Part shown: piece by piece, positions 51,482 to 59,703 of the stretch | How the letters are laid out: the number at the start of each line of letters is the position of its first letter | Numbering within the stretch: position 1 is the stretch's first letter | Source: Pontixanthobacter rizhaonensis | Lineage (GTDB): Bacteria > Pseudomonadota > Alphaproteobacteria > Sphingomonadales > Sphingomonadaceae | Length of the DNA stretch: 64,000 nucleotides | Direction: 5' to 3' | Assembly: GCF_012972675.1 (NCBI RefSeq) | Contig: NZ_JABCRE010000003.1 | Location: 558,001 to 622,000, forward strand | Translations under genes and position numbers: made by a program | Notes under the pieces: generated by a model | What the model saw: only the letters and a program-made list of their open reading frames with translations | The model's database searches: none | Told to the model about the DNA's origin: nothing

Positions 51482-53368
51482 TTATCCCATTTTCTTAAGC
51501 AGCCAGGAGAAACTTGCTCCGCCGCGCGATGTCATTCCTTGGATCACCAATTGCTGGATCGGTTGCGGGCGCCCGCCGCCATCAACCCACATGCTTTCTT
51601 CTATAGACAATGTGCCGCCGCCATCTGTGGCTGCCAAACGGAACTGCCAATAACTGCCGTCGGGCAATGCCAGGCCCGCGCCCTTTTTGTCTTCCGACAG
51701 ACCCAATTCGATACCCGGCCCGATGTGAAAACGGATCGCAAAGCCGATCTTGCCGCGCTTACCCTTTTTGCCGGCCGGCGTGAGAAGATCTTCACCGCGC
51801 AATTCACTGCCATCCTCGCGCATGATCAGCACCCGCTGGTGGGTGAGGCCAAAGCGGGCTGCATATCCATCATGGCTGGCAGCAATACGCGTGGCCAACC
51901 CCTGGCCGAGCCGCAGCGCCTTGCGGTCCACTTCCACTTCGGCAACGCCCGCGCCCAGCTTGCCATTGATGTGGACGGCGGTGGAATTTGCATCCTCTAA
52001 TGTCAGCGTAGAATGGGCTGCCGTCGCGCGCAGACCTTGTTCGATCCGCGCCGGAACTTGGCCGCCGGCAAATGCCGCTCCGCCGCAATTGACGATGATC
52101 CTTTGCCCGCCAGCACACAATTCAAATGCCAATGTCGACGCGCAGCCTGCCCGCGCATGACGCGACAAAGGCGGCGGTGCCGCATCAAATTGCAATGTCG
52201 TTTTGTTGCCGGCAATGCGCTGATAGCCCCATTGGCGGACGTCTTTAAGCGGGCGGGTCCGTACACCGCTGGCCTCGATCAATCCGGCCAGCTTGCTTGC
52301 ACGCACGGCACCTGCGCCTTGCCACCCGCCCAGCGCGCCATCGGCATGGACCAAAGTCAGCAAGGGCGGGACCAATAGATCAAGCATTGTGCCCAATGCC
52401 TCTGGCGGATCCAGTTCGCGGGCGCGGTAGCAAGCAGAAACATCGATCAGCAGACCAATCGCATCCATCTGCGCCAGCGGGCTACGCGACAATACGCCGC
52501 CATCATCTGCCACCAGATCACCCAAAGCGCGGATAAGACCGGCTTCACCGAACAACCGGCGCGGATGGCCTTCAGGTAGCAGCAGACCGGCAGCGGTAAT
52601 GCCGCACCAGCCAGCCACTTCGCCCAGCCGATCATCAGCCTTGCTGACATTACGGTCGAGCCACCGCGCTGTCTCCGCAATCGCTTCTATTGTCCGGGTA
52701 CGCTGATGCGGCTTATTACCGGATAAGATCAACGGCGCGTGGACCAACCAGTTAAGCAGCCGGTGACCAACCAGCTCGACATTCCACGGCGCACCTTTGG
52801 CTGGTTTTTCATTGGCATTCAGCCATTCGGTCATCACCCGCTCGGCTGTTTGCGTGCATTGTTCACGGGGGGCAGAAGCGGATAGATCGCGCAGCCATGC
52901 GAACCCGTGAACAGACCGTTCAAATGGCGGCGTCAGCCGGGCCTTGGCCGAAAAATCCATCTGTGTGATCGGCGCTTTCACACCGTGCACAAGAAAATGC
53001 CCTGCGCGCAGAGCCACACCGGCAGCCCGGTCACCGGGCAGCGGGGAGTTTACAGTGGCCAGCAAGCGCGGCTTCGCAGGTTTCGAGAAAGGCGATGTCA
53101 GCGTAGAGGCAGGGACGCCCAACCGGTAAGCCAACCGAATTAGCTTCTCGCCCGCACCGATCGAAGGTGGCGCAAAATCCGCAATCGCCAGCGCGCGCCC
53201 GGGCTCCAGCGTTTCGCGCTTGGCTGTTTGCGCATCTTCTGCGTCTATGACCAACGCATCTGAAGCATCATCACTGAGCGGGATCGCTGAACTATTGTCA
53301 GCAGAATTATCAGTATCGCCTGCAGGCGCAGACCCCCGGTTCAGTTCTGAAGCCGCAGCATCAACCAT
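51482..53368 (-). CDS. heparinase II/III family protein
   Basis: A 628-residue protein with the heparinase II/III fold: an alpha-helical toroid followed by a beta-sandwich. After an acidic N-terminal stretch of about 60 residues that may be partly non-native, the helices contain [36 protein letters not shown], and [14 protein letters not shown]. The C-terminal domain has [19 protein letters not shown] and [20 protein letters not shown], the HxxT-type ending [16 protein letters not shown]. Its start ATG overlaps the rpe stop (TGATG). Similar genes sit upstream of purH in many Alphaproteobacteria; the polysaccharide substrate is not known and no signal peptide is visible. Confidence 0.88.
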   Translation of the reverse strand: MVDAAASELNRGSAPAGDTDNSADNSSAIPLSDDASDALVIDAEDAQTAKRETLEPGRALAIADFAPPSIGAGEKLIRLAYRLGVPASTLTSPFSKPAKPRLLATVNSPLPGDRAAGVALRAGHFLVHGVKAPITQMDFSAKARLTPPFERSVHGFAWLRDLSASAPREQCTQTAERVMTEWLNANEKPAKGAPWNVELVGHRLLNWLVHAPLILSGNKPHQRTRTIEAIAETARWLDRNVSKADDRLGEVAGWCGITAAGLLLPEGHPRRLFGEAGLIRALGDLVADDGGVLSRSPLAQMDAIGLLIDVSACYRARELDPPEALGTMLDLLVPPLLTLVHADGALGGWQGAGAVRASKLAGLIEASGVRTRPLKDVRQWGYQRIAGNKTTLQFDAAPPPLSRHARAGCASTLAFELCAGGQRIIVNCGGAAFAGGQVPARIEQGLRATAAHSTLTLEDANSTAVHINGKLGAGVAEVEVDRKALRLGQGLATRIAASHDGYAARFGLTHQRVLIMREDGSELRGEDLLTPAGKKGKRGKIGFAIRFHIGPGIELGLSEDKKGAGLALPDGSYWQFRLAATDGGGTLSIEESMWVDGGGRPQPIQQLVIQGMTSRGGASFSWLLKKMG

Positions 53369-54030
53369 CAGGCAGCGCCCTTCAGCGCCGCGATATTGGC
53401 CGCATACTGGGTCGGACCACCTTTGAACGTGGCAGATCCGGCAACCAAAACGTCGGCGCCGGCGTCAACACATTGCCGTGCTGTTTCGGCGTTCACGCCG
53501 CCATCGACTTCCAAGTGGATATCACGGCCCGTTGCATCAATCATCCGGCGAATAGCCTCGACTTTACGCAATTGGCTGGAGATAAAGCTCTGCCCGCCAA
53601 ATCCGGGGTTAACACTCATCACCAGAACCAAATCGATATCATCAATCAAATATTGAAGCGCAGATTCTGGCGTGGCCGGGTTGAGGGACACTCCGGCCTT
53701 CTTGCCCAGGTTCTTGATCGCCTGAACCGTGCGGTGCGTATGCGCGCCAGCTTCTGGATGAACTGTAATAATATCGGCACCGGCATTCGCGAATGCTTCC
53801 AGATACGCGTCAACCGGGCTGATCATCAGATGGACATCGAACGTCTTTTCTGTATGCGGCCGCAGCGCCTTCACAACATCAGGGCCGATTGTAATGTTGG
53901 GGACATAATGTCCGTCCATCACATCGACATGGACCCAATCCGCCCCCGCAGCATCGATTGCGCGCACCTCTTCGCCCAGCCGCGAAAAATCGGCAGATAA
54001 AATGGAGGGTGAAATCAGCGGCTGGGCCAT
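53368..54030 (-). CDS. rpe: ribulose-phosphate 3-epimerase
   Basis: Rpe interconverts ribulose-5-phosphate and xylulose-5-phosphate in the pentose phosphate route. The 220-residue protein opens [20 protein letters not shown], and has [20 protein letters not shown] with metal-binding His/Asp, [34 protein letters not shown] and [15 protein letters not shown]. The ATG at 54030 is chosen; a frame to 54144 adds 38 residues that do not match. It leads the rpe-heparinase-purH operon. The 238 nt upstream to the divergent DUF2141 gene hold the promoters; no operator was recognised. Confidence 0.96.
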   Translation of the reverse strand: MAQPLISPSILSADFSRLGEEVRAIDAAGADWVHVDVMDGHYVPNITIGPDVVKALRPHTEKTFDVHLMISPVDAYLEAFANAGADIITVHPEAGAHTHRTVQAIKNLGKKAGVSLNPATPESALQYLIDDIDLVLVMSVNPGFGGQSFISSQLRKVEAIRRMIDATGRDIHLEVDGGVNAETARQCVDAGADVLVAGSATFKGGPTQYAANIAALKGAA

Positions 54031-54268
54031 AAAAGCGCCTCGTTGCGAATAATTTCTGGGCGTAGGAGTCGAGCACCGCCCCCACAAGCTGGGGATAGGT
54101 GTTTTTCCACATCGCACCGCCTTACAAGCCAGCAAAACGGGCAAATCCGGTTCAATTCAGCCCAAATTCAGGGGAACTCTGGCATATGCGTGTCATATCG
54201 AGGCGTGATATTGCGCCGATCGCACATTAGCGTGGCTCTAAAATGGCCAACAGAATAATAGGGTAATC

Positions 54269-54766
54269 ATGACAGGCTTAAAATTGCTCAGAACCGGGGC
54301 CACACTCCTTGCGGCGGGTAGCATGGCCGTATCCGTCCCTGCATGGGGACAATACCGTCAAACAATCAGTAACAACCTCAGCAATTGCAGTGCATCGTCT
54401 GGCCCAGCCGTTAAAGTAACGGTTCGCGGCATCGAGACATCAACCGGCAATATGCGGGTTCAAAGTTATCGCGGTGTAAAAGCAGATTGGCTGAAAAGCG
54501 GCCGCTGGATCAACCGTATTCAAACATCTGCCCGCGCGGGGACGATGACCTTTTGTATGCCGGTGCCAGCGGCAGGGGTATATGGGATCGCTGTTCGCCA
54601 TGACAAAAATGGCAACGGCAAAACCGACCTCAGCAGTGATGGCGGCGGTATGTCCAACAACCCCAGCATCAACATCTTCAACCTGGGCAAGCCAAGCTAC
54701 AAAAAAACACGCTTTACCGTTGGCGAAGGCGTTACGTCGATCACAATCAATATGAAATATATGTAA
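54269..54766 (+). CDS. DUF2141 family exported protein
   Basis: A 165-residue protein with an N-terminal signal peptide (LKLLRTGATLLAAGSMAVSV, cut after PAWGQ). The mature part has the DUF2141 beta-sandwich signs: KVTVRGIETSTGNMRVQSYR, then MTFCMPVPAAGVYGIAVRHD and KNGNGKTDLSSDGGGMSNNP, an Asp-rich loop that looks like a calcium site, and a YMKY-like ending (SITINMKYM). This family is common in Sphingomonadales and is thought to be periplasmic, but the function is not known. It stands alone and ends 7 nt from the convergent Tam41-like gene. Confidence 0.87.
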   Translation: MTGLKLLRTGATLLAAGSMAVSVPAWGQYRQTISNNLSNCSASSGPAVKVTVRGIETSTGNMRVQSYRGVKADWLKSGRWINRIQTSARAGTMTFCMPVPAAGVYGIAVRHDKNGNGKTDLSSDGGGMSNNPSINIFNLGKPSYKKTRFTVGEGVTSITINMKYM

Positions 54767-54772
54767 GCCGCG

Positions 54773-55666
54773 TCAGTTGCGGCGGCGCTTGGCCTTCCAG
54801 ACGCTGAACAGAACGGCAGGGGCGGCCAGAACGGGATGTTTCTCCCGCCACGGAGTGATTTCAACCGGCACCCCCGTGTGGCGCTCTATTTTCCATCCGG
54901 CATAGCGAGCCGCACCTTCAAACGTGGTGCTGGCCTTGAGCAAGCGGATGACATTAAGCGGCTTGCCCCATCGGCGTTTGCTGCGCCACCGGCGCAGGAT
55001 CTGGCCTTTTTCTCCGCCGCGCCAATCCACCGATAACGCACCGCCAGCTTCGCGGAACTCTATACCCGCGTGCCGCCAAGCCAGCGGCAGCAACCCGTCA
55101 AAATGATCCCGATTAAGCGACAAAATCGAGTCTTCACGCCCCGATTTTTCGACCCGGAATTCCGCCTTGTACGTTTCCTGAAACAACGCCCGCCAAAAAT
55201 CGCTTTCCGAACCGGATTGGGGGCCCAGCGCGGCAGCAAAACGCGCGGCGGTCCCTGCTGCGGCCTCGATAGCGGCAACAATTTGCTGTTTGGCACTTTC
55301 ATCGCACCGCCAAACCAACCCGCTCGGCTGGACAAAGCGCGCCCAAATGGTGGTGTCCCGCAGCATACCCGATGCAGCATCATGGAACAGACTGATGGGC
55401 ATTGTCGCCACCTTGGCTCTTAGCGTAGTGCCCTGATAATCCCATTCATGATAGCTGACGCGCGGCCAGATCCGGTCGAGCTGCGGGCCGGGCGTTAGCA
55501 AATAGAAATCCAATACGCCTTCCAGCTCACCGGTCCGAAGGTTGGATCCATAAAACAGCGCCCCGACTGCGCCAGCCTTCCGGGCCAGCACCTCTGCAAA
55601 AGCGGCAACAGCCGGATCAACTGACCGATCGAGCTGCCGTTCGACCCGCTGGGTTAACGCCATCAT
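54773..55666 (-). CDS. Tam41-like nucleotidyltransferase (possible phosphatidate cytidylyltransferase)
   Basis: A 297-residue soluble protein with no clear named family. Residues 36-57 (GALFYGSNLRTGELEGVLDF) look like a nucleotidyltransferase centre, with G-S and a later Asp, and YGSxxxxxxxxxxVLDF resembles the YGSG...VDFI motif of Tam41, the mitochondrial CDP-DAG synthase that also has bacterial relatives. Later, LRAKVATMPISLF, DTTIWARFVQPSGLVW and ALFQETYKAEFRVEKSG mirror the Tam41 layout. The start overlaps the stop of the DAG kinase-like gene by 4 nt, which would make phosphatidate, the Tam41 substrate. The link is by eye only; a plain nucleotidyltransferase of unknown target remains possible. 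Confidence 0.5.
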   Translation of the reverse strand: MMALTQRVERQLDRSVDPAVAAFAEVLARKAGAVGALFYGSNLRTGELEGVLDFYLLTPGPQLDRIWPRVSYHEWDYQGTTLRAKVATMPISLFHDAASGMLRDTTIWARFVQPSGLVWRCDESAKQQIVAAIEAAAGTAARFAAALGPQSGSESDFWRALFQETYKAEFRVEKSGREDSILSLNRDHFDGLLPLAWRHAGIEFREAGGALSVDWRGGEKGQILRRWRSKRRWGKPLNVIRLLKASTTFEGAARYAGWKIERHTGVPVEITPWREKHPVLAAPAVLFSVWKAKRRRN

Positions 55667-56658
55667 TTGGGAACGACGAAGGACAATTCTGGCCCTTTGG
55701 ATACAGCATACCGGCCTTGCGGGTATGCCTCCCCGTCCAGGATGAATTCGTCTTCAATCGTCAATACATATTGATCAGTAGAAACGAAATGCACCCCGAC
55801 CTCTGCCAACCACGGGGGGTTCCAACCCGCCAAAATGAGCGGCAGCAACGCCATCATCCTGCGGCGTGGGTGGTCAACCACCGCGATCTTAAGGCCCGCT
55901 TTCTCAGGCCCGAACAGCTTGATGCCAACCGGAAATTTCTCAAGCGTGGAAGACATCATAACGAACCGACGCGCCGCTTCGCCGTAAGTACTGCGGGCAA
56001 ACACAGCGCGTTCCGCCCCTAGCTCCAGCTTGATACCAACGCCGCGCCGCCAAACATTATCATCGCCGCCGAACAGCCCTTGCAATACGCCCCACGCTGT
56101 GGTGGCCCCGACCGCGAAACTGTTGAATGCCCCCATCCGGTGGGCTTCCTGCCCCGCACGTACGCCAAGAGTGAAACCACCAGCACCCAAGATAAAGCCA
56201 AGACGCGGCTGCGCACTGCCATCTGCCGCCTGCACTTTCATTGTGTGGCGTTTGATGCGTTTACCATCAGCAAGCGATCCGATCGCTTCTGCCAAATTCC
56301 AGTCAGCCGGCGCGCCAAGATCAACATTCAGCGCGTTCGTCTTACCCTTTGGCAGCACGGCCACTTCCGGCCAGTCATCACCAAACACAGCATAGCCGCA
56401 AGTGAGCACATCGCGCACGGTCCCGTCGCCGCCATTGATGATCAGATATTCAATATTCTCGCGCGCGAAAAGATGCAGCGCCGCGGTAATATCATCGCGT
56501 GTCGCCGGTTGTTCGACCAACACATTGCCCGACGCAACGCAGTCCAGATCACGGCCCTGATTGCGGTGACTGCGCGGATTATAGATAACACCAACCTTCG
56601 GGCCGCCATCGGCCAGCAGACCGCCGCAGGGGGGTAAGTTGGATGGTGTCTCGTTCAT
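55663..56658 (-). CDS. diacylglycerol kinase-family lipid kinase
   Basis: A 331-residue protein with the diacylglycerol/sphingosine kinase catalytic domain. KVGVIYNPRSHRNQGRDL opens the fold; YLIINGGDGTVRDVLTC is the ATP-binding G-G-D-G-T motif, and VAVLPKGKTNALNVDLGAP is the P-x-G-T-x-N-x-x-A loop (here with K instead of T). GFILGAGGFTLGVRAGQEAH and the C-terminal EDEFILDGEAYPQGRYAV segment (metal-bearing D-G-E) are present. It probably phosphorylates diacylglycerol to phosphatidate, though YegS-like lipids or sphingosines are possible. It is the first gene of the pair with the Tam41-like protein, and divergent from the M20 peptidase. Confidence 0.88.
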   Translation of the reverse strand: MNETPSNLPPCGGLLADGGPKVGVIYNPRSHRNQGRDLDCVASGNVLVEQPATRDDITAALHLFARENIEYLIINGGDGTVRDVLTCGYAVFGDDWPEVAVLPKGKTNALNVDLGAPADWNLAEAIGSLADGKRIKRHTMKVQAADGSAQPRLGFILGAGGFTLGVRAGQEAHRMGAFNSFAVGATTAWGVLQGLFGGDDNVWRRGVGIKLELGAERAVFARSTYGEAARRFVMMSSTLEKFPVGIKLFGPEKAGLKIAVVDHPRRRMMALLPLILAGWNPPWLAEVGVHFVSTDQYVLTIEDEFILDGEAYPQGRYAVSKGPELSFVVPK

Positions 56659-56753
56659 GATGACGCCGCTTTAGCCGCAACTCAGAATATTTCACTAGGC
56701 TTTTTGGCACATTATGGGGCGACGATCGCCAATCATGCGGTTATCTTTGCCTG

Positions 56754-57950
56754 ATGCTGACACCTGATCTCCTCGAAACCGCCCGTGGCCTGTCTGACAA
56801 AATCATATCTCTGCGCCGCGATATCCATTCAGAGCCAGAACTTGGCCTGCACACGCCCAAAACCAGCGCCAAGGTGCGGGCTGCGCTGGCCCATCTGCCG
56901 CTCAGCTGGCGGGAAGGCGGCTCGACAACTGGCATGGTCGCCACGTTGAAAGGCGCACAGGCCGGGCCGCGCGTGTTGTTGCGCGGCGATATGGATGCCT
57001 TGCCGATGCAAGAACATACAGGTCTGGAGTTTGCCTCCACTATAGAAGGCCGGATGCACGCCTGCGGTCATGACACACATACCGCAATGCTGGCGGGCGC
57101 TGCAGAGCTACTATGCGCCCGGCAGGACACTTTGGCCGGCGAAGTGCAATTCATGTTCCAGCCGGGCGAGGAAGGGTATCACGGTGCCCGCTTCATGCTC
57201 GATGACGGGCTGATTGACCCGCTGCCAGACGCCGCCTTTGCGCTGCATATCATGCCCAATGCCGCCCACGGTGTGATCGCCGGTAAGCCCGGCCCGCTCA
57301 TGGCGGCAGCAGACCAGTTTGATATCCGGATAACCGGCCAGGGCGGCCATGCATCCATGCCCCATGACACGCGTGATCCGGTGCCTGCCGCGTGTGAAAT
57401 TGTGGCTGCGATACAGGCTATGGTAACGCGGCGCTTCAACGCCAGCGATGCGGTTGTTGTCACCGTTACGCAGCTGAATGCAGGTACAGCACATAACGTC
57501 ATCCCCGATCATGCGTCATTGAGCGGGACGATACGCACGCTTTCGCCGGAAAACCGCAGTGAGGTGCAAAAACTGATGCGCCAAGTCGCCACCGGCATTG
57601 CAGATGCGCACGGTCTTTCAGCGGATATCACCATTACCGAAGGGTTCCCGGTAACGATCTGCGACGCCCGCGCGGTCGCGATCGGGCAGGCCGTTACAGA
57701 AGCGACACTGGGCGTCCATGCTTGGCGTAATTTACCCGCACCGATCATGGGCGCGGAAGATTTCGCCTATCTGCTGGAAAAAGTGCCCGGCGCCATGTTC
57801 TTTCTGGGCGTTGCGCCAGAGGGGGACAATTGGGCCTCATGTTGCGGAATCCATTCGCCCCGAATGCATGTTGATGAAACAGCGTTGCCCCACGGGACGG
57901 CAATTCTGGCTGGCTGCGCCATCCATTTTCTAGAGAACGGCTTTACTTGA
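56754..57950 (+). CDS. M20-family amidohydrolase/peptidase (hippurate hydrolase-like)
   Basis: A 398-residue metal-dependent hydrolase of the M20D subgroup (hippuricase, N-acyl-amino-acid amidohydrolase). The zinc motifs can be read: VLLRGDMDALPMQEHTGLEF, MHACGHDTHTAMLAGAAELL, VQFMFQPGEEGYHGARFMLD with the catalytic Glu-Glu, and the C-terminal PIMGAEDFAYLLEKVPGAMF. The lid domain GQGGHASMPHDTRDPVPAAC lies between. It should remove acyl groups from amino acids; the substrate is not certain. It starts 96 nt from the divergent kinase gene. Confidence 0.94.
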   Translation: MLTPDLLETARGLSDKIISLRRDIHSEPELGLHTPKTSAKVRAALAHLPLSWREGGSTTGMVATLKGAQAGPRVLLRGDMDALPMQEHTGLEFASTIEGRMHACGHDTHTAMLAGAAELLCARQDTLAGEVQFMFQPGEEGYHGARFMLDDGLIDPLPDAAFALHIMPNAAHGVIAGKPGPLMAAADQFDIRITGQGGHASMPHDTRDPVPAACEIVAAIQAMVTRRFNASDAVVVTVTQLNAGTAHNVIPDHASLSGTIRTLSPENRSEVQKLMRQVATGIADAHGLSADITITEGFPVTICDARAVAIGQAVTEATLGVHAWRNLPAPIMGAEDFAYLLEKVPGAMFFLGVAPEGDNWASCCGIHSPRMHVDETALPHGTAILAGCAIHFLENGFT

Positions 57951-58056
57951 TCCAAGACGCCCTAAGCAGACCGTTTACGGCGGGGCGCGAAACGGACATG
58001 ATCGCATTCATACGAGCCGAATGATTCGGCCATGAGGATGCTGGAGAAGTAAGTAT

Positions 58057-59613
58057 ATGTCCGAAGAGGCAATCTATTACCCGACCTATGGTGAAGCGCT
58101 GACGGCCCATGCTGCCGAAATGCCTGATCAAATCGCATTGCGCTTTGGTGACCGGACCACTGATTATAAAACCTATGACCGGCACGCGACCCAGATTGCC
58201 AATGGCCTCGCAGCGATGGGCCTGTCTAAAGGTGACCGGATCGCATATTTCGGCAAAAATAGCGACCGTTCGGTAGAACTGGCGATGGGTGCCGCGCGCG
58301 CCGGTATCGTCTTCATCCCGATTATTTGGCGGCTGTCCCCCAAAGAAGTCGATTTCATTCTCAATGATTCAGGCGCGAAGATTCTGTTCGTCGAACCGGA
58401 ATTTGCGGCACAATTGCCCTTTGAAGGCGAAACGATCCAAACAGATGACAGCTTTGACAGTTGGCGCGATGGACAATCAGATGCACCGGTTACCACCGAA
58501 GTGGGTGCGCAAGACGCGCTGCTGCAATTGTATACGTCAGGCACCACCGGGCTACCCAAAGGCGTGGTGCTAAGCCATCACAACGGCACCAACCTTCGTC
58601 CGTTGATGAAGAAGCACAATATCTATTGGTATTGCGCCGAACGCGGCGAAACGATGATTTTCGCCATGCCCTATGGCCATATCGCCGGTGTCGGCACTGC
58701 ATTGGGCGCAGTATTGGGCGGGCAGGAACTGATCATCCACCGCGAATTCGACCCCGCCTTGATGATCGCGGATACGCAGAAGTACCAAGTCGCGTGGATC
58801 TTCATTGTCCCCGCCGCACTTGGTATCATGTTGGCCCATCCCGATGCCGCCAATGCGGATTTCTCGTCTGTCAAAGGCCTGACATACGGCGCCAGCCCGA
58901 TCCCGCTCGACATGCTGAAAGAAGGGGTAGAACGCCTCAAATGCGATTTTGCCCAGCTCTACGGTCTGACAGAGACATTCGGCACCGTCATCAGCCTGTC
59001 GCCCGGCGATCATAAGCCCGAAAATGTCAAAGGGCGCGAACATGTGATGAAATCTGCGGGTCAGCCAATGCCCGGGGTCGAAGTGCGGATTTTGGATGAG
59101 GATTTGAACCCGCTGCCCGCGGGCGAGACAGGTGAGGTCGCCATCAAGAGTGATTGTGTGATGCTCGGCTATTGGAACCGCCCTGAAGAAAACGCAAAAG
59201 CTATGATCGGCGATGGCTGGTTCCGTACTGGCGATGCGGGCATGCTTGATGAAGAAGGCTATTTGTACATTCAGGACCGGATCAAAGACATGATCATTTC
59301 CGGCGGAGAGAATGTCTATCCGGCAGAGGTTGAAAGCGCAGTCTACGGCCACCCTGATATCGCGGATATTGCCGTGATCGGCATTCCTGATGAAAAATGG
59401 GGTGAAGCGGTCAAAGCGGTCGTGGTGGCGAAACCGGGCTCAGGCCTGACAGAACAAGATGTTATCGCTTATGCCAAGGATAATATCGCAGGCTTCAAAT
59501 GCCCGAAGACTGTCGACTTCATCGACGCGCTACCGCGCAATCCCTCCGGCAAAATCCTGCGGAGAGAATTGCGTGCCCCATATTGGGAAGGCAAAGAGCG
59601 CGCTGTCAATTGA
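58057..59613 (+). CDS. AMP-dependent acyl-CoA synthetase (long-chain fatty-acid--CoA ligase type)
   Basis: A 518-residue adenylate-forming enzyme. The A3 motif is LYTSGTTGLPKGVVLSHHNG, A5 is QLYGLTETFGTVISL, A7 is GDGWFRTGDAGMLDEEGYLY, A8 is DRIKDMIISGGENVYPAEVE and the last Lys lies in NPSGKILRRELRAPYW. An AGGAGAAGTAAG ribosome-site region precedes the ATG. It is a single gene, differs from the synthetase at 5917-7443, and is likely a fatty-acid or aromatic-acid CoA ligase. The gene converges on the permease/propeller gene, with a hairpin and a tandem repeat in the 90-nt gap. Confidence 0.93.
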   Translation: MSEEAIYYPTYGEALTAHAAEMPDQIALRFGDRTTDYKTYDRHATQIANGLAAMGLSKGDRIAYFGKNSDRSVELAMGAARAGIVFIPIIWRLSPKEVDFILNDSGAKILFVEPEFAAQLPFEGETIQTDDSFDSWRDGQSDAPVTTEVGAQDALLQLYTSGTTGLPKGVVLSHHNGTNLRPLMKKHNIYWYCAERGETMIFAMPYGHIAGVGTALGAVLGGQELIIHREFDPALMIADTQKYQVAWIFIVPAALGIMLAHPDAANADFSSVKGLTYGASPIPLDMLKEGVERLKCDFAQLYGLTETFGTVISLSPGDHKPENVKGREHVMKSAGQPMPGVEVRILDEDLNPLPAGETGEVAIKSDCVMLGYWNRPEENAKAMIGDGWFRTGDAGMLDEEGYLYIQDRIKDMIISGGENVYPAEVESAVYGHPDIADIAVIGIPDEKWGEAVKAVVVAKPGSGLTEQDVIAYAKDNIAGFKCPKTVDFIDALPRNPSGKILRRELRAPYWEGKERAVN

Positions 59614-59627
59614 TGCAAACGGACGCA

Positions 59628-59648
59628 GGGCGGGCTGGCAACCCGCCC
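59628..59648. terminator. hairpin between convergent genes
   Basis: GGGCGGG (59628-59634) and CCCGCCC (59642-59648) are a perfect 7-bp inverted repeat with a 7-nt loop, 15 nt past the synthetase stop. There is no clear T run, so it may act as a weak bidirectional stop or protect RNA ends. Its position between two convergent genes suits termination. Confidence 0.5.
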
Positions 59649-59654
59649 CCATCG

Positions 59655-59682
59655 GCTTCCTGCTTCCTGCTTCCTGCTTCCG
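59655..59682. repeat. tandem heptamer repeat (GCTTCCT, four copies)
   Basis: GCTTCCT is repeated at 59655-59661, 59662-59668 and 59669-59675, with a fourth copy GCTTCCG at 59676-59682. The unit length of 7 is not a multiple of three, and the run lies outside both genes, 21 bases before the end of the permease/propeller gene. Copy number is likely to vary between strains through slippage. No function is evident. Confidence 0.75.
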
Positions 59683-59703
59683 GCTCCCCATAGCCGGTAG
59701 AGG

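Noticed and set aside
58570-59352. 260-codon minus-strand frame opposite the acyl-CoA synthetase
   Set aside because: Antisense shadow with no domain and no ribosome site.
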